From Metopolophium dirhodum (lineage: Eukaryota > Arthropoda > Insecta > Hemiptera > Aphididae): 64,000 bases of DNA. How positions within the stretch are numbered: the first letter of the stretch is position 1; every line of letters begins with the position of its first letter. Below the pieces are notes generated by a model. The model made no database searches and was not told where the DNA came from. It saw nothing but the letters and a program-made list of their open reading frames with translations. A program made the position numbers and the translations under genes. This document shows, one piece after another, positions 43,390 to 56,210 of the stretch. The stretch covers positions 32,162,270 through 32,226,269 of the forward strand of contig NC_083560.1 in the NCBI RefSeq assembly GCF_019925205.1. The letters run 5' to 3'.

Positions 43390-46300
43390 GTATCGTACTA
43401 TTATTGTTGTTATGATGACAATAGTTATTATATAATATAACGAGTCACCTAAAATACCTTATAAATTAACAATATTGTCGTTTGACAGCTCCAACAGGCA
43501 AATACATACGATGGCGACTATATTATTATACTATTTATATCAGTGTTTGAAAAGAACATCGTTCTTGAACGCACGTTTACGTTCATAATAATAATATGCA
43601 GTGAATGATCAGAGAACGTCATTCGTTTTTTTTTTTCAAATACAACCTAAACGTGACCGATGTTTATATTTTTAATGAATTTGAACAATTTTTAAAACGT
43701 TCAAATTTATTTACTTACCTATTACTTAATAAATATAAAATAATATACAAATATTTATGATAACAATATTATTATGATACACCTATTATAATTATTTGAC
43801 TGCAGGAACGGCTTGACATAAAACAACAATAATATTATGATTTCCTGGATTTTGTGTTAGTACAATCCAAAAAAGTAAAATAAAATAAAGGGGGTTAAGT
43901 GGATGTCGATCTGCTGTACAATACGTTACAGTGGGTCAATTTACAACGGATTGTATTAAATTTTAATTCAATGATATAATATCATTGTATAAGAAAAACT
44001 ATTCTGAGCGAAGACGGTTTGTCAGTCTGGATATTTTATATTGTTTTCATTTATTATTGCTTATAAGTTCAATAAATAGTATAGTATTATAATTTTTTAT
44101 TCGTTTCTATGGTGATGAACAAAGCGTTAGAAATTGAAATCCCGTTTTTAGCGGTTTTTTGTAATTTGTTGGTGGTTTTTCCCGTGGCATTAAATAACTA
44201 TTAAGAAATTCGAAAAATTACCTCTCTGAAGTAGTATCTTGATGCGATTTGCTAAAAAATAAGATACTATAATATGTTGAAATCGAAGCATTCCTTCTGG
44301 TAGAAATTTCGTATACAGGATAAAAAAAACACCTTTGTAAAACTATTAGCTTCCTTGGTCCACTCAGAATCTAAAATTTAAATAAACTACTAAATGAACG
44401 TGAACGTGAACGTGAACTAGTTCATTTGAAAAAAAATATGAACATTAACAAGTTATTTTTTTTAAGCACCTAACGTGAAGGTGAATTTTTTAGTGAACGT
44501 TCTGAACACTGGTTTATATTTAATTACATTATAGTACCTACCTACTTACCTAAATTTTTTATCAAATCAATTAAATTTAAATAATTTAAAAAAAATGTAT
44601 TTTTAAATATTTGTACTATAGGATTGGGTAAGTATTTCTTGTAGTTATTTTGTCTAATTATATATTTTTAATTAATAGGTATTTAGTACTGTCTTTAAGA
44701 AGATACTGTTTTTCAACACTCATAAGTTACGACCGGAATTATATGCATTTGACTTTTTAAAATATGCATTTAAAAACACAAAATATTGTGCAAAATAATT
44801 TTTGAATACCTGTTACAGCTATTTATTTATTGTAAAGTTTCAAATCAAAACATTAATGATAAAAATAATGATTACCTATATCAATAAACTACAATATTAT
44901 ATACAATTTTTTTTTTTTTACTGTGATGAAATATATAATTTAATTGTTATTTGAAAAACAATAAGTAACAATAATATTTTCCATATTGATCTCGGTTAAA
45001 TTATAACGAGGAATGACGGTTTGTAACAATGTGTTTGTACGCAGAAAAACTTCGATCCATTTCAAAAGTTGTGATGGGCGAAGGATGCATTTTTAAACAT
45101 TTTCTGGGGAGTTAAATTATTACGCTATTATAATTTTCATAAAGATTATTAATAGAATTCGTAACTATTTCAAACATTTTCATAGCATCTATGGAGAAGC
45201 AAACCTGAAGTCTCAAGTTTTTTAATAATTTCAACAATAATAATTTAAAAATTAGTTTTGATTTAAGTTAAATGGTTAATTTTATTTGATTTAGTTAGAA
45301 TTTGTTTACAGTTTTTAATAATTTTGACATCAGCTTATTGTAGATTTTGAATAATATTTTTAAAATGTTAAAAATTATCTGTTAAATAGGCAAACCAGTA
45401 AATAATAAATTAGGTACCTACCAACTAATAACGATTAACGGAAACGTAATATTATATTATTTTAAAAAATATTTTAAATTTTGTGTTGTGGAATAAATTT
45501 ATATAATATAGGTAATAATTGTGTATACAATTATAAAATTAAATTAAAACATTTAAATGCGTACGTAATATTTAAAAACATGCATTTAAAATATGCACTT
45601 GAACCCATGATATGCAAATACATGCAAAATAAACATTTTCAATATTAATAATATTATTTACTGCATGAATTGCTTATAAAAATATGAACATGAATTATAA
45701 TATGCAGGATCCGGTCTTTACTGATAACTATTCAAAAATACATATTTTAAAATAATTATAGATTTAAATGTTATATATAAACCTATAGATTACCTATAAG
45801 TATCGGCTAATCGCGCACCTGCTATAACAATTATAATTGTTGGCATACTCACGTTTGAATGTTTTCGCGTTTATATAAAGCTATAGATTTTTTATGTTTT
45901 AGACGTGGATTACAATTTATCAGATACAACGATGTTCGAAATGATAGCAAGGGCCAAATTGCTATCGGAACCGGGTGCGTCCGCGTTCGACTTCATAAAC
46001 TTGATCAGGCGTGTGACCGAATACGAGGCTGACGTTAAAAACAACGTCGGTTATTTTGTGACCAGTCTCGCGGAGAGGGCCGTATTCGAGTTCACGAAAA
46101 AGAAAATTGCCGGTGAGTGTTCAAGCGTAAGCATATAAGTACTACGCATAATACTAGACTACTTATTCGCTTCCCCTGGCATTTGATACTTCCCAAGGGT
46201 TTTCACGTTTTACCGCCAGCTGATAACTGATGCCATTCGCATTTCTTATTGTAATTCTTTATAAACTGTTTTCCTCCTCCACAACTAAAAATTGAAAACG

Positions 46301-49300
46301 TTTAATCCCAAAATTAATAATCGTAGAGCAATTATAATCACTTCAATTAAAATACTTAATACAAGTTGGCTGGATGATGGCTGCTCGTTTTCCCGGGAAA
46401 ATTTAATTGAAAATGGTGAAAACGCCATTATTTTATTTTTATACATGTCCTGTTTTCCACCTGGAAGAATATAAAACTTGGAAAATCCAGTTCTTATTAT
46501 TTCAACATACTAATATTATAGTTCTGCTTCGTATTTTCACTAACTAAAAATTATTAAATATTGTATATATCCATCGTATAATAGTAATGTCGGACCGGCA
46601 ATGCAATTTATTATCAAAATGAATATCTATGATTTTAATATAATACAATTCCTCGTGTATAAATCTATAAAACACTCAAAAATGGTTTCCCGATTTATAC
46701 AGTCATAAATTAAAATGTTTCTGAAAATAGAATTCATGAGTTATTATTTTACTGTTTCATTTTTCCCAAGTTGATACTACCGTTTTTAAAAATATAATTT
46801 AAATAACATTTTGTTTTCCTGAACATCATATTTTCTTTATTAAAATATCATTGATTAGAAATATCTATGAACCACTAGTCCGGACTTATGATAATTTTCC
46901 TTGTGTACATAATATGTGTTACCTGTTCTGCGACATCGTGAAAAATTACCCGGGAATTAAACGTTCAATTTTTGTAAATATGTGTCGTATTTTGTTTCAT
47001 AAAACGAATAAAACGTAATCTAAAACGAATTAACGACATTTTATGTTTGATACGATTGTTATTTATTTTTTCAGAGAAAATATTTGTGGACATGCGAAAA
47101 ACCATTGACCGACTTCAACACGTGAACGAGAGAGATATAATTCCCACCAAACTGATAAAATCCAAGAAAATGAGTGAAGTGACGTCTTTCATTTTCGAAA
47201 TGATCAGCAACGACAAAGTCTACAGTCGGTTCGACAAGCCATTAGATGACGAGCCACGTTATGTGGCTCAGATTTCAGTAACGGCTGAAGATAGATTCAG
47301 AAAGTTTCAAAGAGAAAACTATCCAGATACAAAAATGTCCACCATAAGGTTTCCAATAAAGGGGCGCATGGAACTGAATGAGGTAATCATGATATTTTTA
47401 TTAACGTCAACGGTTACCAAAACGTCTTGAGAGTTAAGGACATCTCCCCGGCGTTTTAAAAGGGGCATTTAATTGAGAGAAATTTCCTAATATCTGAGGG
47501 TATTTACTATTTTTTTTAAGTATATATGGAATCCAATAATGGAAGTGGACATTTTTTTACTGTTTTTTTAATATATATAATATATTACAGTAAAATTAGC
47601 TTAAGTTTTCGATTTCTATAGTGATTTATCGTCATCTGCTGATCAAAAGAGCATCTTATCTGAGTAGATAAAGAAAAACTATAAGCGTCTTAACAGCTGG
47701 TTTTTAGTTTTTACATTAACTTACTAGCAGTGTCGGCCTGTGATTTAAAGGGCCCAGGAGGCAAATTATTCAAAGGGCCTCTCAAAAATACCAAATCTCA
47801 AAAAAATAATTTTTTTTGACAGCTTTCAATTTAGTGAAAAAATTTCAAATATTAAGGTTAAAAAGGTGGGTAAGTGGATGTCGCTCTGCTGTACAGTAGG
47901 TTACAAGCAGTCGGTTACAAGCATTTGCACATTTTCGTGATTTTTACACCTTTTTCAAAATTCAAACATTAAATACTTATAAAAAAAATATGTGTATGTA
48001 TTTTTAATATTTTTCAACTGCTATTGTAACAATATATCAGGAGCCTTGCATTAAATGTTCACGTTTTTTTACGTAACAAATAAAATTTATTAATATTTAT
48101 AGAAAAAAAAACTAAAAAAATTGAAAACTGACAATGCCCGTAAACAGCTCAAAAAGAGTCAAAGTATTTTCAAATTTGTATGGTGAATAAAAAATGAAAA
48201 TATAAATATTCAGTAAAATTTTCATGTATCTACAGTTATTCGTTTTTGAATAACAACAATATAGCAAAATCATTACATGAGATATCGAATGATTATCAAA
48301 TGTAAAAATATGAATTTCATACGCTCATTAAAATTTAATTTGACTTTCTTGTAAACATTTTTTTTTTGATAAACGTAGACGAACTTATGGATAATCTTGT
48401 ATTACATTTTTAAATCTTAGATTTCAAAAGAAAAATTTTTATGAATTTTCAACTCAAAATATTTAACTAAATTTTGTGATTTTTCCGTATTTTGTCAAGG
48501 TGTTAACTTTAAATGCTTGTAAATAAAACTGTGACTAAAGATTTTTAATTTTTTTCATCTGCCTTTAAAACAATAACCTAGGAGCCTTCTATTAAATTTT
48601 CAAGCTTTTTAACCAACAATAAAATTTTTATTGATATTTATAGAAAAAAAAAACTAAAAAAAATGGAAACTGAAAATGTCCGTAAACAGCTCAAAATAAG
48701 TCAAAATATTTGGAAAATGTTATGGTGTATATAAAATGCTTATATAAACATTCGGTCACCATTTCATGTACCTACGGTCATTTGTTTTAGAGTTGCACCA
48801 AAAACCAAAATCGATTTTCTCGAAAACTGACTTGGCGTAAAAATTCCCATTTTTCCTTAATTTTTCTTTTGTTTTTCACTTCGCGTTTGAAAACTACTGG
48901 GAAATGTTTATTTTTGACCCCCCAAAGTACCAACTAGATTCACTTTCCTATCAGAAAAGTTACTGTTGAAGAAAATCCAAGCACTTTTACTGTCCTAAAA
49001 GTTGATGATAGACACAAAAAATAATAAAAAAAAAATTTTAAAAAAATACACATCATTGTAAAATCAATACATTCATCGCTTCGCTCAGAATCTAAAATAT
49101 CTATATTAATACAATATGTAACCACAAAATGTAATATGTATAAAAAATTAAAAACTATATAATTGAACAAATCTAGATTGTTGTATAGTACAATTTATAT
49201 TAGTAATCCTTTTAATAAATTTGATGAGTAAACACATTGTTAATCAATTTTTCTAGGTCAATATCTGTATATTTGTATACCTAATTGAGTAAATTATAAC

Positions 49301-49973
49301 AAGCAATCATAATGCATTGTTGCAAATAAAAAAAATTAAACTTAGTATTTGAAGTAATATGTTGTGCCAAATATAAAAAAATTTAAATATTTGTCTAGGT
49401 ATGAGAACAATTTTGCTATAACCACTAAATTTGTTTTTCGTTTGCCCTACCTAACGTCGATGGCCATATTTTAGAATAAAATGTACAATAAATGTTGTTG
49501 CGGTTTACCGTCGTATATCTCCTTCCCCGTCATGACGTCTTGTCCCGTGTGTGTCTTCTTCCATTTCATTGTTTTAGAAAGTGGATAACATCGTTCGGTT
49601 ATTCTTGGAGCACGCGCATCGAAAGACCGCGCACTTTGTTTCTACTAGCAAGGTGAACGAGTATGAAGAGCGCGTCAAAGCGGTGTTGCCGTCCAGTGGC
49701 CCAGCCAAAGGTCAGCTGACGCTGCATTTAGTGTACAGGATCTGCCGGAAAATCTCGAAGCTGGTGTTCGGCATGTTTGCGACGGAAGAAAAGGTGATGC
49801 ACAACTTCGAGATGACAGTGGATGCGTACGTTCTGCTTGTCGCGAACCGGACGAGCCGCGTGAATTACAACACTAAGATCTACAATCGACGCAAGAGTGT
49901 CGACGTCGATGACTTCAATAAATTGTATGACGAGACGTTGAAGTCGATTCGCAATGAATATTGTATGGTATAA
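43122..49973 (+). CDS. Four-exon gene, 393-residue protein of unknown family
   Basis: Exons 43122-43389, 45903-46112, 47075-47382 and 49578-49973 sum to 1,182 nt, exactly 394 codons with the stop. All junctions are GT-AG and keep frame (phases 1, 1, 0). The protein is soluble-looking, largely helical and slightly basic. No signal peptide, membrane segment or zinc motif was seen. Distinct stretches are KAYVEEKARRYLFDLTDD (exon 1), FDFINLIRRVTEYEADVKNN (exon 2), KIFVDMRKTIDRLQHVNER (exon 3) and LFLEHAHRKTAHFVSTSKV (exon 4). Exons are clearly more GC-rich than the introns, a sign of coding selection. I do not recognise the family. Introns contain transposons; the 3' UTR contains an inverted repeat. 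Confidence 0.85.
43542..44511. mobile_element. hAT-type element in intron 1
   Basis: TIRs CAGTGTTTGAAAAGAACATC and (inverted) CAGTGTTCAGAACGTTCAC, flanked by ATTTATAT and GTTTATAT (8-bp duplication, one change). Subterminal sequence is rich in GAACGTGAACG words in both orientations. The middle (43880-44060) carries a fragment shared with 47870 (GTGGATGTCG, CTGCTGTACA). No transposase. Confidence 0.75.
44729..45716. mobile_element. Candidate TIR element with ATGCATTT words, intron 1
   Basis: The left side CGACCGGAATTATATGCAT and the right side (inverted) AGACCGGATCCTGCATAT form imperfect ends. ATGCATTT/AAATATGCA words cluster inside both ends. Target duplication not clear and no ORF; probably a decayed hAT-like MITE. 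Confidence 0.45.
45903..46112 (+). CDS. Exon 2 of the four-exon gene
   Basis: Acceptor TTTTTATGTTTTAG before 45903 and donor CCG/GTGAGT at 46113. 210 nt. Codes residues 90-159 with split codons at both sides. Confidence 0.83.
46113..47074 (+). other. Intron 2 of the four-exon gene
   Basis: 962 bp of AT-rich sequence from GTGAGT to TTTTTTCAG. No mobile element with readable ends was found. Confidence 0.7.
47075..47382 (+). CDS. Exon 3 of the four-exon gene
   Basis: Acceptor TATTTATTTTTTCAG and donor GAG/GTAATC. 308 nt. Codes residues 160-262 and ends on a codon boundary. Confidence 0.83.
47864..49110 (+). repeat. Dispersed repeat (family 'AAACAGCTCAAAA'), fullest copy, intron 3
   Basis: Contains two internal copies (48105-48250 and 48645-48800) of AAACTGAnAATGnCCGTAAA, CAGCTCAAAA and TTTCATGTAnCTAC. 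It ends ACATCATTGTAAAATCAATA, CATTCATCGCTTCGCTCAGA. Parts recur at 57113-57500 and 58430-59060 (minus) and at 60050-60330 (plus). No coding sequence. A GGCCCAGGAGGC stretch at 47750 may belong to its left end. Confidence 0.75.
49578..49973 (+). CDS. Exon 4 of the four-exon gene
   Basis: Acceptor CATTGTTTTAG. 396 nt with TAA at the end. Codes residues 263-393, the most GC-rich exon of the gene. Confidence 0.85.
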   Translation, partial: KVDNIVRLFLEHAHRKTAHFVSTSKVNEYEERVKAVLPSSGPAKGQLTLHLVYRICRKISKLVFGMFATEEKVMHNFEMTVDAYVLLVANRTSRVNYNTKIYNRRKSVDVDDFNKLYDETLKSIRNEYCMV

Positions 49974-50051
49974 TATTTGCATGAAAATCAATAATCCGTA
50001 TTCGGTGTCCTAACAATATTGTTATGTTAGCTGAAAGTGTACGTACATTAG

Positions 50052-50220
50052 TATACTCTATTCCAAATAAGATCAGGCATCGGCGGCGACCAGTTTTAGT
50101 TTTGCGACGCTCAGACGTCGTCCCCACTACGGCGGCGTGTCATGCGCTGCCACGGAACAAAGCCACGCCCATGCACACTACTAGGCCGCCGAAGCCTGAT
50201 CTTATTTGGAATAGAGTATA
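50052..50220. mobile_element. Short inverted-repeat MITE in the 3' UTR region
   Basis: 169 bp whose outer ~36 bp are inverted copies with one mismatch (TATACTCTATTCCAAATAAG, then ATCAGGCnTCGGCGGC). The ends read TA...TA, as expected for a Tc1/mariner-type target. The GC-rich interior has no ORF. It lies 79 bp after the stop of the four-exon gene, so it is probably transcribed with it. Confidence 0.8.
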
Positions 50221-52089
50221 GTTTATTATGATAATACGATATCGTTATAAGGATTAGGGCTGGTTTTTAAATTATCTTTCACTGACAGTTAGTAGGACTT
50301 AACTGTCAGTTAATATTATGTCCCAGTTAAACTGTTTTTCGAATTTCAGTTAAGCTAACCATCAGATTTAACCGATAGTTATTAACCACTACTATTTCTT
50401 CAGATTAACTTTTTAACTGTAGGTTAATTTAATAACTATCATTGATCCATGATTATGATCATTGTTAGGACTTTAATTTTAATTTTACAATTTAATTCCA
50501 ATTTCCTTATAATGAACTTTGAACACAAAGTACATTTTTATGACGATGACAAAGTCCTGCCATTGGTATTGAGTGAAAGCTGCGCTCACCTCGTTGTTTT
50601 TTCATCATTATTTATTATATAATGAACATAAAATATTGAAACCAACAACAAATTATGTATAGTTTAATCTTTTACAAAAAATTTTCTTACAAATTTTCTT
50701 GTTTATAAATTGTTAACAACTAAAAATTAATTTATAATTTTGTATACATTATTATTTAATAATATAATCATTATCATTAATCTTGGCCCTACTGGTCTGG
50801 AATATTTTGCTGATTATTATACAGTACGCATAAGAACGTTGTGTGCTCCTTAAAAATAAAAAGTATTTGGTTGATCTATTGAGTGAGTGCAACGCTCGAT
50901 TGATGGGTATTAACATATTGCATGTCGATATCTATTCAAGAATTATTCATAAAATTATTATATTTGCATAAGTATATTTAAAAATGTGTCGATTGATGGT
51001 ATAAATAGTATCAGATGAATCAAGTAATAAATAAATAGGTGGATCTCAAAATACTAACGAGGTGAGCGCCACGCTCACATCGCGACCACTGACGGGTTAA
51101 AACCAGATTCAGATTATAAAAAGAAACAGTTTTAATGATCATAGATTTAATTGGTCCTACTATATAATCGAAAACTGACAGGTATATAATTATTACATAC
51201 TACATATGCATAGTGAATCAATTCACACAACCTACTCTCGTAATTAAAATTAAATATAATAATATAGGTACTACCTAGCCAGTATTCAAAATTATCATAA
51301 TATATGATTATGTAATTTGGGATTTTTAAAATGTCCCAGCCAGTTGTATTAAAATATACATTTAATTTGTTTAGGTATATATAGGTACGTAAGGTGGACC
51401 TAATGTACAGTGCAGTATTTAAATTAATTTAAGTATTTACAATTTCTAGGTATTTTAAAAATAACATGACATATTCTGATATTTTTGAATATTGGGTAGT
51501 ATAACATTATATTTAATTTAAGAACAGATCTAAATTTAAGCTAAGAACATAAATGTTGATATCCCATATTTACTTATAATTAAGTATAAGAATATATTTT
51601 ACCTGTGAATTTATACTTAAATGATGAAAATTACATTACATTAGTGTAAAAACTATTCAAATATATATATATATAGTATCTAATAAAACATAATGTTTAA
51701 TAATATTAAGAGAGGCATAATTGCCCAAGTTAACATACAATATGACAACCATATAATAGGTACCTACAATAAAATCAGGTTCAATATACCTAATATATAC
51801 AATTTTAAGCCTTATACCTGTCTAAGTTAACAAACAATTGGCAACCATATAGTAGGTACCTGCAACTAAAATATAATTAAATAATGTATACATATATATT
51901 ATGTAATACATAATTAAGGTAAGCGGTATTTACTAAATATTTAAAATTATAAAATTATATTTTACCCGTGAATTTGTACTTAAATAATGAAAATTACATA
52001 TTATACATTGCTTACTTATGCTAATAAGTTAAGCTTTTATGTAACTTAATATTATAATTCAGGTTTCAAATAAAAAATTATCGATTAAA
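50221..52089. other. AT-rich, no gene; repeat traces
   Basis: At 50270-50450 short TTAACTG/CAGTTAA words alternate (CTGACAGTTAG, AACTGTCAGTTAA), suggesting a small decayed MITE. At 50570 and 51060 related words (GAAAGCTGCGCTCACCTCG; CGAGGTGAGCGCCACGCTCA) occur inverted. The rest is AT-rich. Confidence 0.45.
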
Positions 52090-52373
52090 AAAAAAACAAT
52101 AACACGCACCCACATTCGGAAAAATCTACTTTAGTTGAAAATGGTACAAGCGTTTAGTAACCAAAACCGATTCGTAACCACAAACTGTTTATTTTAATTG
52201 ATAATTTCCGGTTTGAAACCTGAATATTGGTCAAATAAAAGCTAAACCTATGCTTGGACAATGACTTATTAGTATGGCTCGGAAGTTGAGGCATTTTGCA
52301 TTTTTTTTGGAACTTTTTAGACGATGCTCTCCTGGCCACAAATGTGTTTCATTAGCATTTGAATCTGAAAAAC

Positions 52374-53080
52374 TAAATTTTATTTTGCATTTTTTGGAGT
52401 TTTTTCCTTTTAAGTCATTTTTTGACATTTTTAGGTCATTTTTCGACATTTTAAGTCATTTTTATTGATTTCACAACTAGTTCACTTCTTATCGTTTCTT
52501 GTCTATGCCGATAACTTAAAACTTGGAAATTACCACGGACTAAGATTATAGTACCTATCCGATTTTATCTCGCCGATTACATTTTGTCGTTGTCGTGTTT
52601 CCTAATAATCGATTAGTATCCGATTTCATCTGACCGATTACAGTCGTAATTTCAGATATGCCCCAATCACTTCAGTGACGTGGAGAGAAGTTTTTCAAAG
52701 TATAAATATTTATTAACAGATAATCGTCGTTCATTTACTTTTGATAACATCAAAAACGTTCTAATTATACAATGCAATGATTTTTGAGTAATTTGTACGG
52801 TTTGATAAATGTATAGAACAAATATTTTTTATTTCATTTTTAAAGACATTATTTGTCATTTTTATGTCATATTTTAAGCAATTTGTAAGCTTTGATAAAT
52901 TTATATAGAATTTTATAGTAAAATAGAGTAAAATATTTAAAAAAAAATGTATTTTTATAAATTTAAAACAAATATTTGTAAATTTTTTAGGTCATTTTTT
53001 AAAGACATTTTTATGTCATATTTGCATTTTTTTTAGGTCAATTTTTGATGTTTTTAAGGTCATTAACTTCTGAGGCCTAG
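52374..53080. repeat. Degenerate (A)GTCATTTTT repeats around a hAT remnant
   Basis: Words TTTTAGGTCATTTTT, AAGTCATTTTT, GACATTTTTATGTCAT recur at 52410-52470 and 52835-53070, on both sides of the hAT C-terminal fragment. They probably are subterminal repeats of that element. Confidence 0.55.
52650..52787 (+). pseudogene. hAT transposase C-terminal (hATC) fragment
   Basis: After a frame break at ~52675 one frame reads DVERSFSKYKYLLTDNRRSF and FDNIKNVLIIQCNDF before TGA 52785-52787. This is the characteristic dimerisation end of hAT transposases. The short piece before it (YAPITS-like) is in another frame. Nothing upstream of it survives recognisably. Confidence 0.75.
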
Positions 53081-53436
53081 TTATCACCAAAATGTATTTT
53101 TACGAAAAGATAGATCCACCAATTATTATTTTGGAACCATATACAAATGTAATATTTTCATAGCATATGAAATTATTATTATCATTATATAATTGCGTAC
53201 CTAATATCATATATTATCCATTACATTTAAATATTTCGATATTTCAAATTATACTACATAAGTAATAATTATACTGTCTGAAAAATATAAATTTTAATGC
53301 AAGAAGTTAATAATAATGCATTGGTCGAATTTAGACACAATTAAATTAGAATTTTGAAATATTATGTAATTACATATTACATATTATCCATTAAATTTAA
53401 ATATTTCAAATTAGAATACATCTTACAAGTATAGGT

Positions 53437-54663
53437 TGTAACGTCACGGAATTTTTAGCCTCCTTAATATATTATAATATCCCCGAGCATACCTATTCTA
53501 ACGTTGTTGACAAGTCAACGCACCTTTATTCTTCCCACCATGGGTAATAAAACTAGATATCGCGTGCTAGTGCACTAATGACCGCAGTGTTATGTAATAG
53601 TTGTTCCCCGATCCCCCCTTTACCATGCAGTGTCCGTCGTCAAAGTGTCGCGGTTGCCCGCCGCCCGTTGCCAACGGCGCTTTCGTCGCGTCCGCTGGCA
53701 CGGCCCGCAGGCAATACTGTCTCTATATCCCAATTACTGTATGAATTCCCGCAAACTTACGACACTGACCTGCCCCACTCCATCAAGGCCCAACACCAAG
53801 TTCAGCAACGGCCTGACTGCTTGGCCTCCGACCAGTTACTACTTTTTCCAACGGCCAACACGTCGGACGTGCCTTTTCTTCATAGCAAATTGGTAAAAAT
53901 CGCTCCGGTCTCACGGCTACCACAGACCACGTGATCGCGCAACGATTGTTCAGCGTCACGTCACCCACGGCACGGACGGCCGTTTTTCGATTTTATTGTT
54001 TTCTCAACGAGGTCCATACCAGCCATGATGGGCTAAGCCGACCTCCATGGGCCCGATGGGGCGAAGTCAACCTACATCAGCACCGTCTAATCCAGACCAC
54101 ACCAGCACCGTCGATGTCGTAGCTATATATTTCCCTTGTCCCCCCCCTGAAAAGCACGATATTAGGCGTCGCAAGACGCGGGCCCCGCTGTAACCTTTCC
54201 CCGGTTTAAACAAACCACCTGTACATTTTCCCGGTAACCCCGTGAGGGCACACCGTGATTGATACGGTGTGTAGCCTCCTGTGGGCCGGGAAAAGTGTCC
54301 CCATGTTTCGTTTGTTTATTATATTAATGTAAATTGTATATTCCATGTGCCACCTTATTTTATATTATATTTCTTTAAATTGTATTTGTCATGTGCCACC
54401 TTATAAATTAATCACTATTTTACCTGTGTACAATACACTCACTGATTACCCGTAAAAAGAAACCTTCGTATTATTTATTTTATTTTAACTCATTTCCCCC
54501 CATAAATCTTGGGCTTTCATTAGCCTATGCGTGTAACAAAGCCTGTGAGCTCCACCAACTTGACCCTCGGGTCTCACGAGGTGCGGCTCACAGGTCATGA
54601 CTGAAGTGTTCCCCTTTGGTCGTGGGTAGTTTTTGGTAGGGTGAAATCTACCAAACTCTTACA
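53437..54663. mobile_element. Candidate solo LTR, GC-rich
   Basis: A 1,227-bp block far more GC-rich than its flanks. It begins TGTAACGTCACGG and could end CTACCAAACTCTTACA, giving TG...CA ends with short inverted TGTAA/TTACA. A CATGTGCCACCTTAT word is repeated near 54350 and 54400. No clear target duplication and no partner copy in the window. It abuts the truncated Tigger transposase. The 118-codon frame at 53578-53934 shows no domain. Confidence 0.35.
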
Positions 54664-54769
54664 AAGTCAATCAATAAAGTTTTAATAGAGTTTTAAAAAG
54701 ATCACATAATTAAAATAAACCATTTCGACAAAAGTGTACCTATTAATTTCATTTGAATTTTTTAAATTA

Positions 54770-56210
54770 TGCGTTCCGAAATCAACGGTGGCGAAACTGC
54801 TCAAAGAAGAAGTCATTTTACGCAAAAACTTCAATTTAACTCAAACTGGTAATCAAAAACGTAAACGAGAAGGGAAAGATCCCGAAGTTGACGAGGCCTT
54901 AAGTGAGTGGTTTTCATTGATAAAAAGTCGCGGTGTTCGCGTGTCTGGGCCAATGTTAAAATGTAAAGCCGAAGAATTATCCCGGAAAATTGTTAACAAT
55001 CAGTTAATTGCTACTGATGGTTGGTTAAGCAGGTGGAAGAATAGACACGAGATAAAATTCAAACGTGTGCATGGTGAAAAAGCAAGTGCTGATGAATCCG
55101 CCTCTAATGATTGGAAAGTTGACAGGCTAAAAATAATTTTGAACGACTTTTCCCTGGATAACATATATAATGCAGATGAAACTGAACTGTATTATCACGA
55201 CACCCGACGGTTCTTTATGTTTCAAAAAAGACGTTCTATCTGGTTCAAAAAAAGCAATGTACAGGTTTACAGTCTTCTTATGTGTCAATATGACCGGGAG
55301 TGACAAAAGAAAGCTGCTAGTAGAAGGGAAAAGCTTAAAACCTCGATGTTTTAAAAATATGTCTATAAATAAAATGACAGTGCATTACCACGCGAATAAA
55401 AATGCACGGATGACTTCAACCATATTTTCAAACTGGCTATATGAATGGGATAAGGAATTGCAAGCAAAATCTAGTTCCATACTTCTTCTTATTGATAACT
55501 GTGCTGCATATCCAAAAAACGTTAACTCAAAAACATCACTTTAGAATTTTTGCCCCCAAATACGACATCCTTAATCCAACCCTTAGATATGGGTATTATC
55601 AAAAACCTCAAGGTGAGATATAGAATGAACTAGTTCATTCTATTCTAGAAAAGATTGAGGAAAACATGTTTGATCAATCTGCAACTGCTAATCAAATAAG
55701 TGGTAAAATAAACATATTACAAGCGATACAGTTTGTATCCGAGAGTTGGCGAGAAGTTAGTAGCTCAACTATTATGAATTGTTTCACTCATTGTGGATTT
55801 TCTAATTTTATTGGTCCACAACCTGAGTTGACTGAGTTGGATGAACAATTTTTATTTGTTCAAAACCATAACGAATATGAAAACATTGATGAAAATGCTC
55901 CCTGTTTTGATGATAATGAAGAAATTTGTGATGTTGGAGTACAAAATGTTCTTAAAAAAAGGAAGTTAGAAGATGATGATGAAGAAGAAGAAGAAGATAC
56001 CGAACCACCAGTTACAGCTAGAGAGGCTAAAAAGTGCATTGATTTGTTGCAGAAGTTCTTCATGCAAGAGGGTAACGAAAATAGTCCGTGTGATAAGCTT
56101 GAAGCGTGTGCCCATTTTGTTAACCAGATCCACGCTAAACAGCTTAGACAACGAACAATTACAACGTTTTGTATACCTTCCACACCCAAATATTCATTTT
56201 ATTTATTTAA
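54770..56210 (+). pseudogene. Tigger/pogo transposase, several frameshifts
   Basis: Starts inside the first helix-turn-helix (VPKSTVAKLLKEE). The CENP-B-type second DNA-binding domain follows (PEVDEALSEWFSLIKSRGV; TDGWLSRWKNRHEI). The DDE domain has D in IYNADETELYY (~55165) and, after a shift near 55200, SLCFKKDVLSGSKKA and MTGSDKRKLLVEGKSLKP. The second D is in LLIDNCAAYP (~55490). After another shift the third acidic site is in IQPLDMGIIKNLK (~55580), then a stop at ~55637 and a final open part from 55666 with an acidic run (EDDDEEEEEDTEPP). The N-terminal half of the HTH is missing. Non-functional. Confidence 0.87.

Noticed and set aside
53578..53934. 118-codon ORF in the GC-rich block
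   Set aside because: Overlaps another open frame, no motif, and GC-rich composition favours chance ORFs.
55860..56189. Ser-rich minus-strand ORF
   Set aside because: Antisense of the acidic GAA/GAT run of the Tigger transposase.
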